From NCBI GenBank assembly GCA_003213175.1, contig QCNN01000007.1:1-50265 (forward strand): 50,265 bases of DNA, in the 5' to 3' direction. A model generated the notes under the pieces. It saw nothing but the letters and a program-made list of their open reading frames with translations, was not told where the DNA came from and searched no databases. Positions 17,168 to 25,944 of this stretch are shown here, one piece after another. Both the position numbers and the translations under genes were made by a program. The stretch's first letter is position 1, and every line of letters starts with the position of its first letter. Source of the stretch: SAR116 cluster bacterium AG-426-B08. GTDB lineage: Bacteria; Pseudomonadota; Alphaproteobacteria; Puniceispirillales; Marisalimonadaceae.

Positions 17168-18442
17168 ATGGCTAAATTATCAAAAATTAATACTTATGAT
17201 TTAAGATTCCCAACCTCAGAAAACTTGGATGGTTCCGATGCAATGAATCCTGATCCTGATTATTCGGCAGCATATTTAATCTTAAAATCTGATGATAATT
17301 TATGTGGTAATGGCTTTGCTTTTACAATAGGAAGAGGAAATGACTTATGTTGTAAGGCTATTGAAGCACTTGCACCAAATATTTTAGGTATTGAGTTAGA
17401 TTGGATAAAAAATAACCCGGCAAAATTTTGGAGATTAGTTTGTTCTGATACTCAGTTAAGATGGGTTGGGCCTGAAAAAGGGATTATACATATGGCTTCA
17501 AGTGCTATTATTAATGCAGTTTGGGACTTGATAGCTAAAAAAGAAGGAAAACCTATTTGGAAACTTTTTGCAGACATGAAGTCTGAGGATTTGGCAAATA
17601 TTATTGATTATAGACATTTAACTGACGTTTTAAATAAACAGGAAGCTATTCAAATTTTAAAACAAATTGAGTCAACTAAGAATAATAGAATTAAAAATTT
17701 AAATAAAGAGGGCTATCCATCATATGTTACCTCAGCAGGTTGGCTAGGATATAGCGACGAAAAGATTAAGAAGCTGTGCATTGCTGCATCAAAAAAAGGA
17801 TTTCAACACGTTAAGCTCAAAGTAGGAAGAAATCTCAAAGATGATATTAGGAGAATATCTGTAGTGAGAGAAACTCTAGGTGATGAAGTCAAAATTTTAC
17901 TTGATGCAAATCAAGTTTGGGATGTGGATGAAGCAATTTCATGGATGAGAGAGCTCTCTCATTTTAAACCATATTTCATAGAAGAGCCTACAAGCCCAGA
18001 TGATATTTTTGGTCATAAAAAAATTAAAGATGCAATTTATCCTATTAAAGTTGCAACTGGTGAAGCTGTTCAAAATAGAATTATTTTTAAGCAATTAATT
18101 GCAAATGGAGCTATTGATATTGTCCAAATTGATGCCTGTAGAATGGGAGGTGTTAATGAAGCTTTAGCAGTACAATTGATTGCAAAAAAATATAACTTAC
18201 CAGTTTGGCCTCATGCCGGAGGAGTGGGTTTATGCGAATATGTTCAGCATTTAGCAATGATAGATTATATATGTATCTCTGGAGAAAAATCAGAAAATGT
18301 TATTGAATATGTTGATCATTTGCATGAACATTTTATTAATCCAGTTAAATTAATAAATGCAAATTATATGCCTCCAAGTTATCCTGGATTTTCTATTGAT
18401 CTAAAGCCTGAAGTCTTTAAAAACTATATTTTTAAAAATTAA
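17168..18442 (+). CDS. fucD: L-fuconate dehydratase (enolase superfamily)
   Basis: 424 residues. The N-terminal capping domain has YDLRFPTSENLDGSDAMNPD and FTIGRGND, specific to fuconate dehydratases (and human ENOSF1). The barrel carries the KxK base motif in HVKLKVGRN, metal ligands in LLDANQVWD, FIEEPTSPDD and ATGEAVQNR, and the histidine base in VWPHAGGVGL. It dehydrates L-fuconate to 2-keto-3-deoxy-L-fuconate. It follows the LldD-type gene closely and its stop overlaps the convergent esterase stop. The rest of a fucose pathway is not in the window. Confidence 0.9.
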   Translation: MAKLSKINTYDLRFPTSENLDGSDAMNPDPDYSAAYLILKSDDNLCGNGFAFTIGRGNDLCCKAIEALAPNILGIELDWIKNNPAKFWRLVCSDTQLRWVGPEKGIIHMASSAIINAVWDLIAKKEGKPIWKLFADMKSEDLANIIDYRHLTDVLNKQEAIQILKQIESTKNNRIKNLNKEGYPSYVTSAGWLGYSDEKIKKLCIAASKKGFQHVKLKVGRNLKDDIRRISVVRETLGDEVKILLDANQVWDVDEAISWMRELSHFKPYFIEEPTSPDDIFGHKKIKDAIYPIKVATGEAVQNRIIFKQLIANGAIDIVQIDACRMGGVNEALAVQLIAKKYNLPVWPHAGGVGLCEYVQHLAMIDYICISGEKSENVIEYVDHLHEHFINPVKLINANYMPPSYPGFSIDLKPEVFKNYIFKN

Positions 18443-19380
18443 GATTCGTTGAAAATTGATTTAATAGCCTTACTTGCCTCTTTAATACAATCTAATGAAG
18501 TTGGTAAATTAACAATATTACTGGCAAAAGCATGCATTTGACCTGGATAAAGTTTGTAATATACCTCATTTCCAAATGATAATAAACGTCTTCGAAGTGC
18601 ATCGCCTTCATCTAATAAAGGATCGATACCCGCTGCGTATATATAAGTTGTGGGCAAGTTTGATAAATCAGGATATAAAATTGGTGAAACACGCCAATCA
18701 ACTTGTTCTTCTTTTTTGTTTAGATAATGATTGGAGAAATATAACAATGTCTCTTTTTCAACTAGAATACCGTTTAATTTAATTTTCATTGAAGGTCTAC
18801 TCATTGTTAAGTCTATCCAAGGATAAATCAAAATCTGACCTGAAAAACTAGGTATTTCTTTTTTTTTGGCGTAAATAGACATTAAAAAAGCTAAATTACC
18901 ACCTGCACTATCTCCACACAAAACTACTTTTTTATCGTCAAAACTTAAATTTTGAGAGTTATTGAAAATATATTTTACAGAATCTAGAGCATCTTCAAGA
19001 GCAGATGGAAATTTATTTTCAGGAGCCAATCTATAATCTATAGCTATAAGAGTAGATTTAGTTTGTTTGCATAAATGTCTACACAACAAGTCATGACTTT
19101 CAAGATCTCCCATGACAAACCCGCCACCATGAAAAAAAATGATTAAAGGTGTAATCTCAGCTTCAAAAGTATCTTTATAAATTCTTAAATTTATTTTTTT
19201 ATTTTTTGAGTTGAAACTTATATTTTTAATAGATTTGATTTCAACTATATGTTCGTCTGGGATAGAGGCCATTTTAGCTCTCATGTCTCTCAATTCTTTT
19301 GGGGTTAGAGTATGAATTTTTGGAGTTTTATTTTCCAAAATAAGATCTATAAATTTTTGAGTATCATTATCTATTTCCAT
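18439..19380 (-). CDS. Alpha/beta hydrolase, hormone-sensitive-lipase family esterase
   Basis: About 313 residues from the ATG at 19380; an in-frame TTG five codons earlier was not chosen. The HSL oxyanion motif is FFHGGGFVMGDLESHD near residue 83, the nucleophile is in CGDSAGGN near 155, the acid lies in AAGIDPLLDEGD and the histidine in GQMHAF. Such enzymes hydrolyse short acyl esters or lactones. Its neighbour is a sugar-acid dehydratase with overlapping stops (convergent), so a role in hydrolysing lactones or acetylated sugars is possible but unproven. Confidence 0.87.
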   Translation of the reverse strand: MEIDNDTQKFIDLILENKTPKIHTLTPKELRDMRAKMASIPDEHIVEIKSIKNISFNSKNKKINLRIYKDTFEAEITPLIIFFHGGGFVMGDLESHDLLCRHLCKQTKSTLIAIDYRLAPENKFPSALEDALDSVKYIFNNSQNLSFDDKKVVLCGDSAGGNLAFLMSIYAKKKEIPSFSGQILIYPWIDLTMSRPSMKIKLNGILVEKETLLYFSNHYLNKKEEQVDWRVSPILYPDLSNLPTTYIYAAGIDPLLDEGDALRRRLLSFGNEVYYKLYPGQMHAFASNIVNLPTSLDCIKEASKAIKSIFNES

Positions 19381-19455
19381 CTTTTTATTTAACAAAAAAA
19401 TTTGATTATAAGAAAGTATAATTTTTTTTTATTGAATTTTATAAATCATCAAAAA

Positions 19456-19489
19456 GTTAGCAGTAACTAACAATTTTAGGTTGTTGACT
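19456..19489 (+). promoter_or_regulatory. Overlapping small inverted repeats and possible -35 before the exporter gene
   Basis: Within the 156-base gap upstream of the exporter, GTTAG-CAGTAA-CTAAC (19456-19471) overlaps AACAA-TTTTAGG-TTGTT (19469-19485), and TTGACT (19484-19489) follows as a possible -35. No good -10 sits at ideal spacing. An operator for a metal-responsive regulator is a guess. Confidence 0.25.
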
Positions 19490-19536
19490 TTTAATAAGAT
19501 ATATCCAATATTATCAGATGTACCGAATTTATAATT

Positions 19537-20700
19537 ATGAACCATTTTTATCAATCAACAGCAGACCCGTTTTTAGTTAAATATCAATTAATTTTTAGTT
19601 ATCTTTTTTTAGGGATAGTTATAACTTTATTTTTTAATATTGATCATAATTTATGGCTAATAGTTCAAAAATCAGTATCTGACGCATACATTCAAGTTTC
19701 AACTTTTGTAGCTGGTACATTATTACTTTTCTATACACTCGAAAAAAGTTTTAAGATCGATATAGGTGTTGTTTTACAAAAAAATCGTAAATTAGAAGTT
19801 ATTTTGTCTTCTTTTTTAGGAGCTTTGCCTGGCTGTGGAGGGGCGATAATTGTTCTAACACAATATATTAGAGGAAAGATTTCTTTTGGTTCAGTTGTAG
19901 CTACATTAACAGCAACTATGGGGGACGCTGCCTTTTTGTTAATAGCAAAAGAACCATTAACAGGTTTGAGTATTATGCTCGTAGGTTTCATAGTTGGAAC
20001 ATTTTCAGGTTTAATTGTTAATTTAATTCATAGTAAATATTTTTTAAAACTCACTGGCTGTGATATAATTAAATCAAACCTGAAATCAGATGTTTATAAA
20101 GCTTCAAAAAAGTTAGATATTTTATGGATGACTCTAATTATTCCAGGCTTTCTAATTGGTATACTTTCAGCTTTTCAAATTGACTTAGATTCATTTTTTA
20201 AGAGCAATCTTGTAAAAAATCCAATTACTCTTTATGGTTTCATTGCAGGTTCTTTATGTTTTATCATGTGGGTTATTCCTATTCTATCTGGTTTCAAATA
20301 CCAACCTTCAACAAACAAAGATAATATATTTAGAAGAACAGTTTCGGATACAAACTTTATTACAGGATGGGTAATCCTAGCTTTTCTTACATTTGAACTT
20401 ATTGTTTATTTTTTTGATATAGACTTATCCATTATTTTTCAATCATATGTCTATCTAATTCCTTTGATTGCGATTTTAATAGGGTTTCTTCCAGGTTGTG
20501 GGCCACAAGTGTTAGTGACAACAATGTACTTAAGTGGTTTTATACCTCTCTCTGCTCAAATAGGTAATGCTATTGCCAATGATGGTGATGCTCTATTTCC
20601 AGCCATAGCACTACATCCGAAAGCAGCTTTGATAGCTACTTTATATTCTGCTGTACCTGCTTTAATTTTTAGTTACTCTTATTTATTCTTTTTTGAGTAA
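19537..20700 (+). CDS. Putative manganese/heavy-metal exporter (ArsP_2-like, ~10 TM)
   Basis: 387 residues and very hydrophobic, about ten membrane helices. Two halves carry the same motif: GALPGCGGAIIVLTQY near residue 94 with TMGDAAF, and GFLPGCGPQVLVTTMY near 310 with NDGDALFPA. The twin LPGCG plus GDA pattern is the mark of the putative 10-TM metal exporter family (annotated as manganese transporter or ArsP_2). The conserved cysteines and aspartates probably line the ion path. The gene stands alone with its own upstream region. Metal identity is not decidable here. Confidence 0.75.
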   Translation: MNHFYQSTADPFLVKYQLIFSYLFLGIVITLFFNIDHNLWLIVQKSVSDAYIQVSTFVAGTLLLFYTLEKSFKIDIGVVLQKNRKLEVILSSFLGALPGCGGAIIVLTQYIRGKISFGSVVATLTATMGDAAFLLIAKEPLTGLSIMLVGFIVGTFSGLIVNLIHSKYFLKLTGCDIIKSNLKSDVYKASKKLDILWMTLIIPGFLIGILSAFQIDLDSFFKSNLVKNPITLYGFIAGSLCFIMWVIPILSGFKYQPSTNKDNIFRRTVSDTNFITGWVILAFLTFELIVYFFDIDLSIIFQSYVYLIPLIAILIGFLPGCGPQVLVTTMYLSGFIPLSAQIGNAIANDGDALFPAIALHPKAALIATLYSAVPALIFSYSYLFFFE

Positions 20701-20801
20701 ACTTTAATAAGAAACAAAATAATAAATTGTTTTCGAAAAATTTTAATTGAAAATGTTTTTTTTACTCTTTACCTTAATTATATAATTTGTAAAAAATTAA
20801 G

Positions 20802-21617
20802 ATGAATTTTAAGCCTGCTCCAATTTTAAAAAATGAGAAACAACGATTAATTGCTGTTGAGCGTTCAGCGGCAATGTATAAGGATGCTGATAGTCTTTAC
20901 GAGATATATTGCCATTTAGCAAAAGAGATTTCAAATTGTCCAGTTAGTTGGGCTGGTTTAATTGATGATGAAAATCAGTATTGCATAGCGAGTGACGGTT
21001 TGCCTGATGAAATGGACAAAAAAATTCCAAGACAAGAAACTTTTTGTCAATATGCAATTAACAATCAAGTTCCATTAATTGTATCTAATATGTCAAAAGA
21101 CTTGAGATTTAAATTTCACCCAGCAGTAAAAAATAATTTAGTTAAATTTTATGCGGCTTTTCCAATAATTTCAAAAGATGGATATGTTTTGGGAACTTTA
21201 TGTGTAAGTGACAATAGAGTAAGAGTTTTGTCAAAAAATAAAGTTCAGCTACTAAAAAACTTAGCTCAGAAAATTTCATATCAATTAGAAATTCAAGAAA
21301 ATTTTAGAAATAAAAATGCAGAAACAATTATAGAAGTATTAGATAAAATATCTAACAAGGTTGAAAATCTTTCTATAAATAATGTTAAAATAATTTTAAA
21401 ATATTTTAGTAACCAAATACTTAATGAAAATGAAAAATCGTTTTTAATTGATAATAACTTGTGCTCTTCAAAACACAATGAATTAAAAATAACTCCATTT
21501 GGAAATGAACTTAAAAATGAATTATCACTCAATATTGGTATTTTAAAAAGGATGCAAAATATAGTAAATGATGAATCTGCTCTTGATAATTTGTTCAATG
21601 AATTGAGAAGTAAATAA
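20802..21617 (+). CDS. GAF domain-containing protein
   Basis: 271 residues, cytosolic. A GAF domain spans about 20-165: CPVSWAGLIDDENQYCIAS, then GLPDEMDKKIPRQETFCQYA, LIVSNMSKDLRF and FYAAFPIISKDGYVLGTLCV. This is the pattern found in free-standing GAF sensors that begin two-component or cyclic-nucleotide proteins. The C-terminal ~100 residues are helical and polar with no kinase or cyclase domain, so output is unclear. Its stop and the next start share bases (TAATG), indicating translational coupling to the small downstream protein. Confidence 0.8.
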   Translation: MNFKPAPILKNEKQRLIAVERSAAMYKDADSLYEIYCHLAKEISNCPVSWAGLIDDENQYCIASDGLPDEMDKKIPRQETFCQYAINNQVPLIVSNMSKDLRFKFHPAVKNNLVKFYAAFPIISKDGYVLGTLCVSDNRVRVLSKNKVQLLKNLAQKISYQLEIQENFRNKNAETIIEVLDKISNKVENLSINNVKIILKYFSNQILNENEKSFLIDNNLCSSKHNELKITPFGNELKNELSLNIGILKRMQNIVNDESALDNLFNELRSK

Positions 21618-21928
21618 TGTTCGGAAAAGTTTTAAATTTTAGATTTCCATCTGTAAGTGAAGCAAAAATAGCTGCTTCCTTTTGTTCAGAAAAATTTGGA
21701 TCAAAAATTTCAGACTACCATATTATTGGATTAAATGTGTTTATAGGGCAGTCAGGAGACTTAAATGTCTCTATTAAATTTGAAAATGCAAACGCACTAA
21801 ATAAGTTTGAAGAAAAGTATGACAATATAATCTCTGACTTAAAAAAAAGCTTAGTTTTTAAGGAAAATAATTTTATTGGAGTATGTGCTTTTACTTATGA
21901 AAAAGAGGCCATAACATCCGATATTTAA
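21617..21928 (+). CDS. Small hypothetical alpha+beta protein coupled to GAF gene
   Basis: 103 residues, no signal peptide. The predicted strand-helix pattern (RFPSVSEAKIAASFCSEKFG, then YHIIGLNVFIGQSGDLNVSI, then a Lys-rich helix and a final strand) resembles a ferredoxin-like or dimeric-barrel fold, but I recognise no family. It overlaps the GAF gene by one base (TAATG) and is followed ten bases later by a haloalkane-dehalogenase-like gene, so the three are probably one transcript. Confidence 0.55.
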   Translation: MFGKVLNFRFPSVSEAKIAASFCSEKFGSKISDYHIIGLNVFIGQSGDLNVSIKFENANALNKFEEKYDNIISDLKKSLVFKENNFIGVCAFTYEKEAITSDI

Positions 21929-21938
21929 AAAAAATTAA

Positions 21939-22850
21939 ATGATTAATGAAAAAGAAAATTTTCAAAACACTTGGCCATATAAACCTAATTATTTTTTAGG
22001 AAATGGCTTTAAACAACATTATGTAGATGAAGGAGAACATAACAAAAAAACTATAATTTGTCTTCATGGGGAGCCAACTTGGGGTTATCTTTATAGGAAT
22101 TTTGTTAAAGAACTATCTAAAGAATTTAGAATTATAGTGCCAGATCATATGGGTTTCGGAAAATCTGAAACACCTCTAGATAAAAATTATACTCTAAAAA
22201 CTCATGTTGAAAATTTATCAAATTTAATAAAATATTTAAAAATAGAAAAGATATACTTTGTTGGACAAGATTGGGGTGGTCCAATAATGGGCGCATATGG
22301 TTTAAAAAATATTGAGAAAGTTAGAGGTTTTTTTCTCATTAATACAATATTTGGATATAGTAAAGTTAAGAGACCAAAGAAATTATCTAATTGGTTTTCA
22401 TGGGTTAAAAAACACCACGAAAATGATACCTTGGAAGGTATTCTTGGAGAATTAAACTCTACAATTTTATCAGTAATGAAAATTATTAATTTCACTAACA
22501 CTAAAGTGATTAATGAGAATTGGATCAGGGCTTATTCGTCTGCTTTTCCTAACCGAAAAAGTTGTATTGGAGCAATTAATTTTCCTTTGGATGCTTTATT
22601 AGGAAGAATTATACCATATATCGTGGAATGTTTAAAAGAGGGTAAATTAGATTTGCTTATTGAAAAACCAGCTGAGTTAGTTTATGGAATGAAAGATAAT
22701 GCCATAGATCCAGATTATGCAATCAAAGATTTTAAATCATTATTTCCTGGCAAAAAAATTACATTATTAAAAAATGCTGGTCATTTTTCTCAAGAAGATG
22801 AACCAGAAAAAATAATTTCATTAATTAGGTCATTTGTTAATAATAACTAA
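21939..22850 (+). CDS. Haloalkane dehalogenase-like alpha/beta hydrolase (HLD-I type)
   Basis: 303 residues. HGEPTWGYLYRN at 43-54 supplies the oxyanion/halide-side residues, and VGQDWGGPIMG places an aspartate nucleophile at about 111 with the halide-binding Trp112. The late acid segment is YGMKDNAID and the histidine lies in NAGHFSQEDEPE. This set closely parallels DhlA (HGEPTWSYLYRK, QDWGG, GMKDKLLGP). The family hydrolyses carbon-halogen bonds to alcohol plus halide. A related ester or epoxide substrate is still possible. It ends 12 bases from the convergent GT4 gene. Confidence 0.8.
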   Translation: MINEKENFQNTWPYKPNYFLGNGFKQHYVDEGEHNKKTIICLHGEPTWGYLYRNFVKELSKEFRIIVPDHMGFGKSETPLDKNYTLKTHVENLSNLIKYLKIEKIYFVGQDWGGPIMGAYGLKNIEKVRGFFLINTIFGYSKVKRPKKLSNWFSWVKKHHENDTLEGILGELNSTILSVMKIINFTNTKVINENWIRAYSSAFPNRKSCIGAINFPLDALLGRIIPYIVECLKEGKLDLLIEKPAELVYGMKDNAIDPDYAIKDFKSLFPGKKITLLKNAGHFSQEDEPEKIISLIRSFVNNN

Positions 22851-22862
22851 TTATTCAATATA

Positions 22863-23942
22863 TCAAGACATAATTATTTTTAAAAATTTCTCAAATGCTT
22901 TATTTCCAGTAAAGTTATTATGAAAATATTTTTTTGCATTATAACCATACTCTTCTCTTTTTTTATGATTATTTATTGCTGTAATCAAAGTAGATTCTAA
23001 TTGTTTTATATTTAATGGGTTTGTATTCCATCCAGTCTTATTGTTAATAACAGCATCGACTACTCCTCCATCAACTCCAGAAATTGATGGAACTCCAAAT
23101 TTTGCAGCTTCAATATATGAAATACCAAAACCTTCTATAGAATTCTTAACTCTATAAGATGGCATTACGAATAAATCAGCATCTTTTAAAACCTTCAATT
23201 TTTCTTTATTTAATATTTTACCTAAAAGCATTACATGTTGTGATAGATTTAATTTTTTAATTTTATAATCAAGTTTCTCTTTTAATGGACCTTCACCAAA
23301 AATTTTCCATTTAAAATTTTTAAGAATATTTTTTTTTACTAAAAAACCTAGAGTATCTAATACATTTAAGTAACCTTTTCGATCTTCGAGCCTTGAAATT
23401 GTAACTAGATCAACATAATCTTTTTTCTTAATTATTTTTTTATAATTGTTACTATTTTTGTCGATTGAATAGGTAGGTGGAACAAAACATAAATCAGTCT
23501 CTTTAATATTATAATTTTTTAAAATTAAGCCTTTTGTATAATTTGAATTACAAATAATTTTATTTATTCTTTTTAAAGCCTTTTTAATTTTATAATATTT
23601 TTTTTTAGACAAATATTCTTGTCCATGAGCTAAAATAATAATTTTATTCTTACATAAAGGAATAGCTGATAAAGATTTCCAGCTATCACAAATAATTATA
23701 TCATCTGGTAATAAAATCTTTTTTAATTTTAATTTTTTAACAATTCCTCTGATTATTTTAGGAAAGTTTGAAAAATGAAAATTAATTTTTGTTTTTAAAA
23801 TTGAATGATTTTTTGGAATGGCATGATCGGGTAATACAATCGTTTCATTAACTAGAGACAATTTTTTTGCCAAGGATTCCATTACATTTTGCATGCCTCC
23901 AATCCTTGGAGGAAAAGTTTGCGTTACGATTATAAATCTCAT
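22863..23942 (-). CDS. Glycosyltransferase family 4 (GT-B)
   Basis: 359 residues. It begins VTQTFPPRIGGMQNVMESLA, the GT4 acceptor-domain opening. The nucleotide-sugar domain includes LVTISRLEDRKGYLNVLDTL near residue 180 and WKIFGEGPLKEKL near 215. The catalytic E(x)7E region is SIEGFGISYIEAAKFGVPSI near 285. It would add a sugar to a lipid or polysaccharide at the inner membrane face. It is a single gene between convergent and divergent neighbours; substrate unknown. It is extremely Lys/Ile-rich like the rest of the window, so nothing suggests transfer. Confidence 0.88.
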   Translation of the reverse strand: MRFIIVTQTFPPRIGGMQNVMESLAKKLSLVNETIVLPDHAIPKNHSILKTKINFHFSNFPKIIRGIVKKLKLKKILLPDDIIICDSWKSLSAIPLCKNKIIILAHGQEYLSKKKYYKIKKALKRINKIICNSNYTKGLILKNYNIKETDLCFVPPTYSIDKNSNNYKKIIKKKDYVDLVTISRLEDRKGYLNVLDTLGFLVKKNILKNFKWKIFGEGPLKEKLDYKIKKLNLSQHVMLLGKILNKEKLKVLKDADLFVMPSYRVKNSIEGFGISYIEAAKFGVPSISGVDGGVVDAVINNKTGWNTNPLNIKQLESTLITAINNHKKREEYGYNAKKYFHNNFTGNKAFEKFLKIIMS

Positions 23943-24010
23943 AAATTATTATTTAACATCTTAGTCAAAATTTATAAATTTATTTTATAAATAAAATTTA
24001 AGGATTTCAC

Positions 24011-24616
24011 ATGTATAAATTAACATATAGTCCAGCTTCACCTTATGTAAGGAAAGTAATGCTTGCAGCCTATTCAATAAAAATTAATCATGAAATAGAT
24101 TTAGTAAGTTCGGAAAACAAATTTTTTCAAGATTTAAAATCAAAAAACCCCCTTAATAAAATACCAATTTTAATGAAACCAAATGGAGATTATTTATTTG
24201 ATAGTCGAGTAATAATAGATTATTTCAATAGATTAGAGGGTTCACTTATACCTATAGAAGGTAAAGAAAGAGATATAGTAATGACAAAATGTGCTCTAAC
24301 TGAAGGTATAATTGATGCTGCACTTTTATATGTTTATTCAAATAGATATGCAGGAGACAGTAAACCTTCAAAAATATGGCAAGAACTTCAAATAAGTAAA
24401 ATTAAACATTCATTAATGTCTCTAAATCTAAATGTTTCAAATTGGGAAATTTTATCGAAAGTTAACGCATCTCATATAGGTTTGATTGTTGCATTAGACT
24501 ATTTAAACTTCAGAAATATTTTCAATTGGGAAAAAGATATGAAACATTTACTAGAATGGCATGAAAAAAGTAAATTAGTGGTACCCGGATATGTTGAAAC
24601 ATTACCTAAAGATTAA
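24011..24616 (+). CDS. Glutathione S-transferase family protein
   Basis: 201 residues. The thioredoxin-like N-terminal domain is YKLTYSPASPYVRKVMLAAY, with the catalytic Ser in SPASPYVRK, cis-Pro in NKIPILM and glutathione-binding LFDSRVIIDYF near residue 60. A helical C-terminal domain follows. It detoxifies electrophiles or acts as a reductase; the class is not resolved. AAGGAT lies upstream of the ATG. It converges with the glycerate kinase gene with stops two bases apart. Confidence 0.87.
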   Translation: MYKLTYSPASPYVRKVMLAAYSIKINHEIDLVSSENKFFQDLKSKNPLNKIPILMKPNGDYLFDSRVIIDYFNRLEGSLIPIEGKERDIVMTKCALTEGIIDAALLYVYSNRYAGDSKPSKIWQELQISKIKHSLMSLNLNVSNWEILSKVNASHIGLIVALDYLNFRNIFNWEKDMKHLLEWHEKSKLVVPGYVETLPKD

Positions 24617-24618
24617 CT

Positions 24619-25872
24619 TCAAGAAGGTAAAATCAAAACTGCTCTAAAATCATTTACATTTGTTAAAGTAGGCTTGGTTATTATTAAATCATCAATTTCT
24701 TTAAAAAATGTATACGAATCATTTAATTTTAAAAACTTGTCCATATTTAGATTTTTTTCATTAGCCTTTTTCAAAGTTTGTGGAGAAATATAACTACCTG
24801 CATTATCCATATTTCCATCTATCCCATCAGTATCAATGGCAAGACTATAAATACCATTTAATCCATTTAATCTTTTTGCCATAGAAAGCATAAACTCAGA
24901 ATTTCTTCCACCATAACCACTACCTTTTACAGTTACTGTAGTTTCACCACCTGATAAAAGAACAATTGGTTTATCTAAAAACATATTTTTATATTTTCTT
25001 TCGTATTTAATTTTAATAGCTAATTCAGCCATTTTTTTACCTTCCTCATAGGCTTCACCCTCGAGTTTATCAGTTAAAATAAAAGGTAAAAATCCAATTT
25101 TTGAAGCTTCTTTTTTTGCAGCTTCAAGAGCCATCATGGGAGTTGAAACAAAATAAAAAGGTGTTTCATCAGTAATAGGTATATTATTTTTTTTAATAAT
25201 TTTTAATATATTTGGGCTAATATCAATTTTATATTTTTTTAAAATTCTAATTGCATCTTCTACTTTTACATTAGAGTTTACTGTTGGCCCCGAACCTATA
25301 AATCTAGGGTCATCGCCAGGTATATCTGAAATAGCGTAAGTAATTAAATTCGAGGGGTTGATTAAATGAGAGAGCCTACCACCTTTTATGGCAGAAATAG
25401 ATTGACGTACTATGTTGATTTCATTTATCCGTGCGCCTGATTTAAGAAGCATGTTATTTAAGTATTGTTTTTCTTCAAAACTTATACCTTTAATTGGTGA
25501 AAATAATAAGGCAGATGCTCCACCTGAAATTAAAAAAATGACTAAATCTTTATTCCTAGCTTTTCGAGCTAATTCGATTATTTTATTAGTTGCATTTAAT
25601 CCATTCCTATCAGGTATTGGATGAGAAGCTTCCAAAACTTTTATATATTTTGTTTTATCACTATGACCATATCTTGTAACAACTAGTCCTTCAATTTTGT
25701 GAGGGTATATTTGCTCAAAAGCTCGAGCCATGCTAGCTGATGCTTTGCCTGCACCTAAAATTATTGTTTTACCTTCTGGCTTACTAGGTATGTATTTAAA
25801 ATTATCTTCTGGCTTAGACGCCCTAAGTGCAGCGAACATGATTTTTAATAAAGTTTCTTTTATATTTTGCAT
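24619..25872 (-). CDS. Glycerate 2-kinase, type 2 (MOFRL family; TtuD/GckA-like)
   Basis: 417 residues. The N-terminal domain has GAGKASASMARAFEQ near residue 40, EASHPIPDRNG near 79 and LISGGASALLFSP near 104, with SAIKGGRLS further on. The C-terminal MOFRL domain has LLSGGETTVTVKG and GGRNSEFMLS near 310-325, then LAIDTDGIDGNMDNAG. It phosphorylates D-glycerate to 2-phosphoglycerate; homologues in tartrate utilisation loci were called hydroxypyruvate reductase. It would complete the tartrate route with the dehydrogenase at 14.5 kb. Confidence 0.88.
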   Translation of the reverse strand: MQNIKETLLKIMFAALRASKPEDNFKYIPSKPEGKTIILGAGKASASMARAFEQIYPHKIEGLVVTRYGHSDKTKYIKVLEASHPIPDRNGLNATNKIIELARKARNKDLVIFLISGGASALLFSPIKGISFEEKQYLNNMLLKSGARINEINIVRQSISAIKGGRLSHLINPSNLITYAISDIPGDDPRFIGSGPTVNSNVKVEDAIRILKKYKIDISPNILKIIKKNNIPITDETPFYFVSTPMMALEAAKKEASKIGFLPFILTDKLEGEAYEEGKKMAELAIKIKYERKYKNMFLDKPIVLLSGGETTVTVKGSGYGGRNSEFMLSMAKRLNGLNGIYSLAIDTDGIDGNMDNAGSYISPQTLKKANEKNLNMDKFLKLNDSYTFFKEIDDLIITKPTLTNVNDFRAVLILPS

Positions 25873-25944
25873 TAAAATTGTTAATATCTGTATTGAGCAA
25901 CTTATAACTTAAATACAATAATAGAATTTTATAAAGAGTAAACA

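Noticed and set aside
20730-20739. TTTTCGAAAA palindrome upstream of the GAF gene
   Set aside because: A single ten-base palindrome in very AT-rich DNA is expected by chance and has no supporting second copy.
24602-24634. TTACCT..AGGTAA inverted repeat at the GST/glycerate kinase convergence as a terminator
   Set aside because: The stem is only six base pairs with a long loop and no T-tract on either strand.
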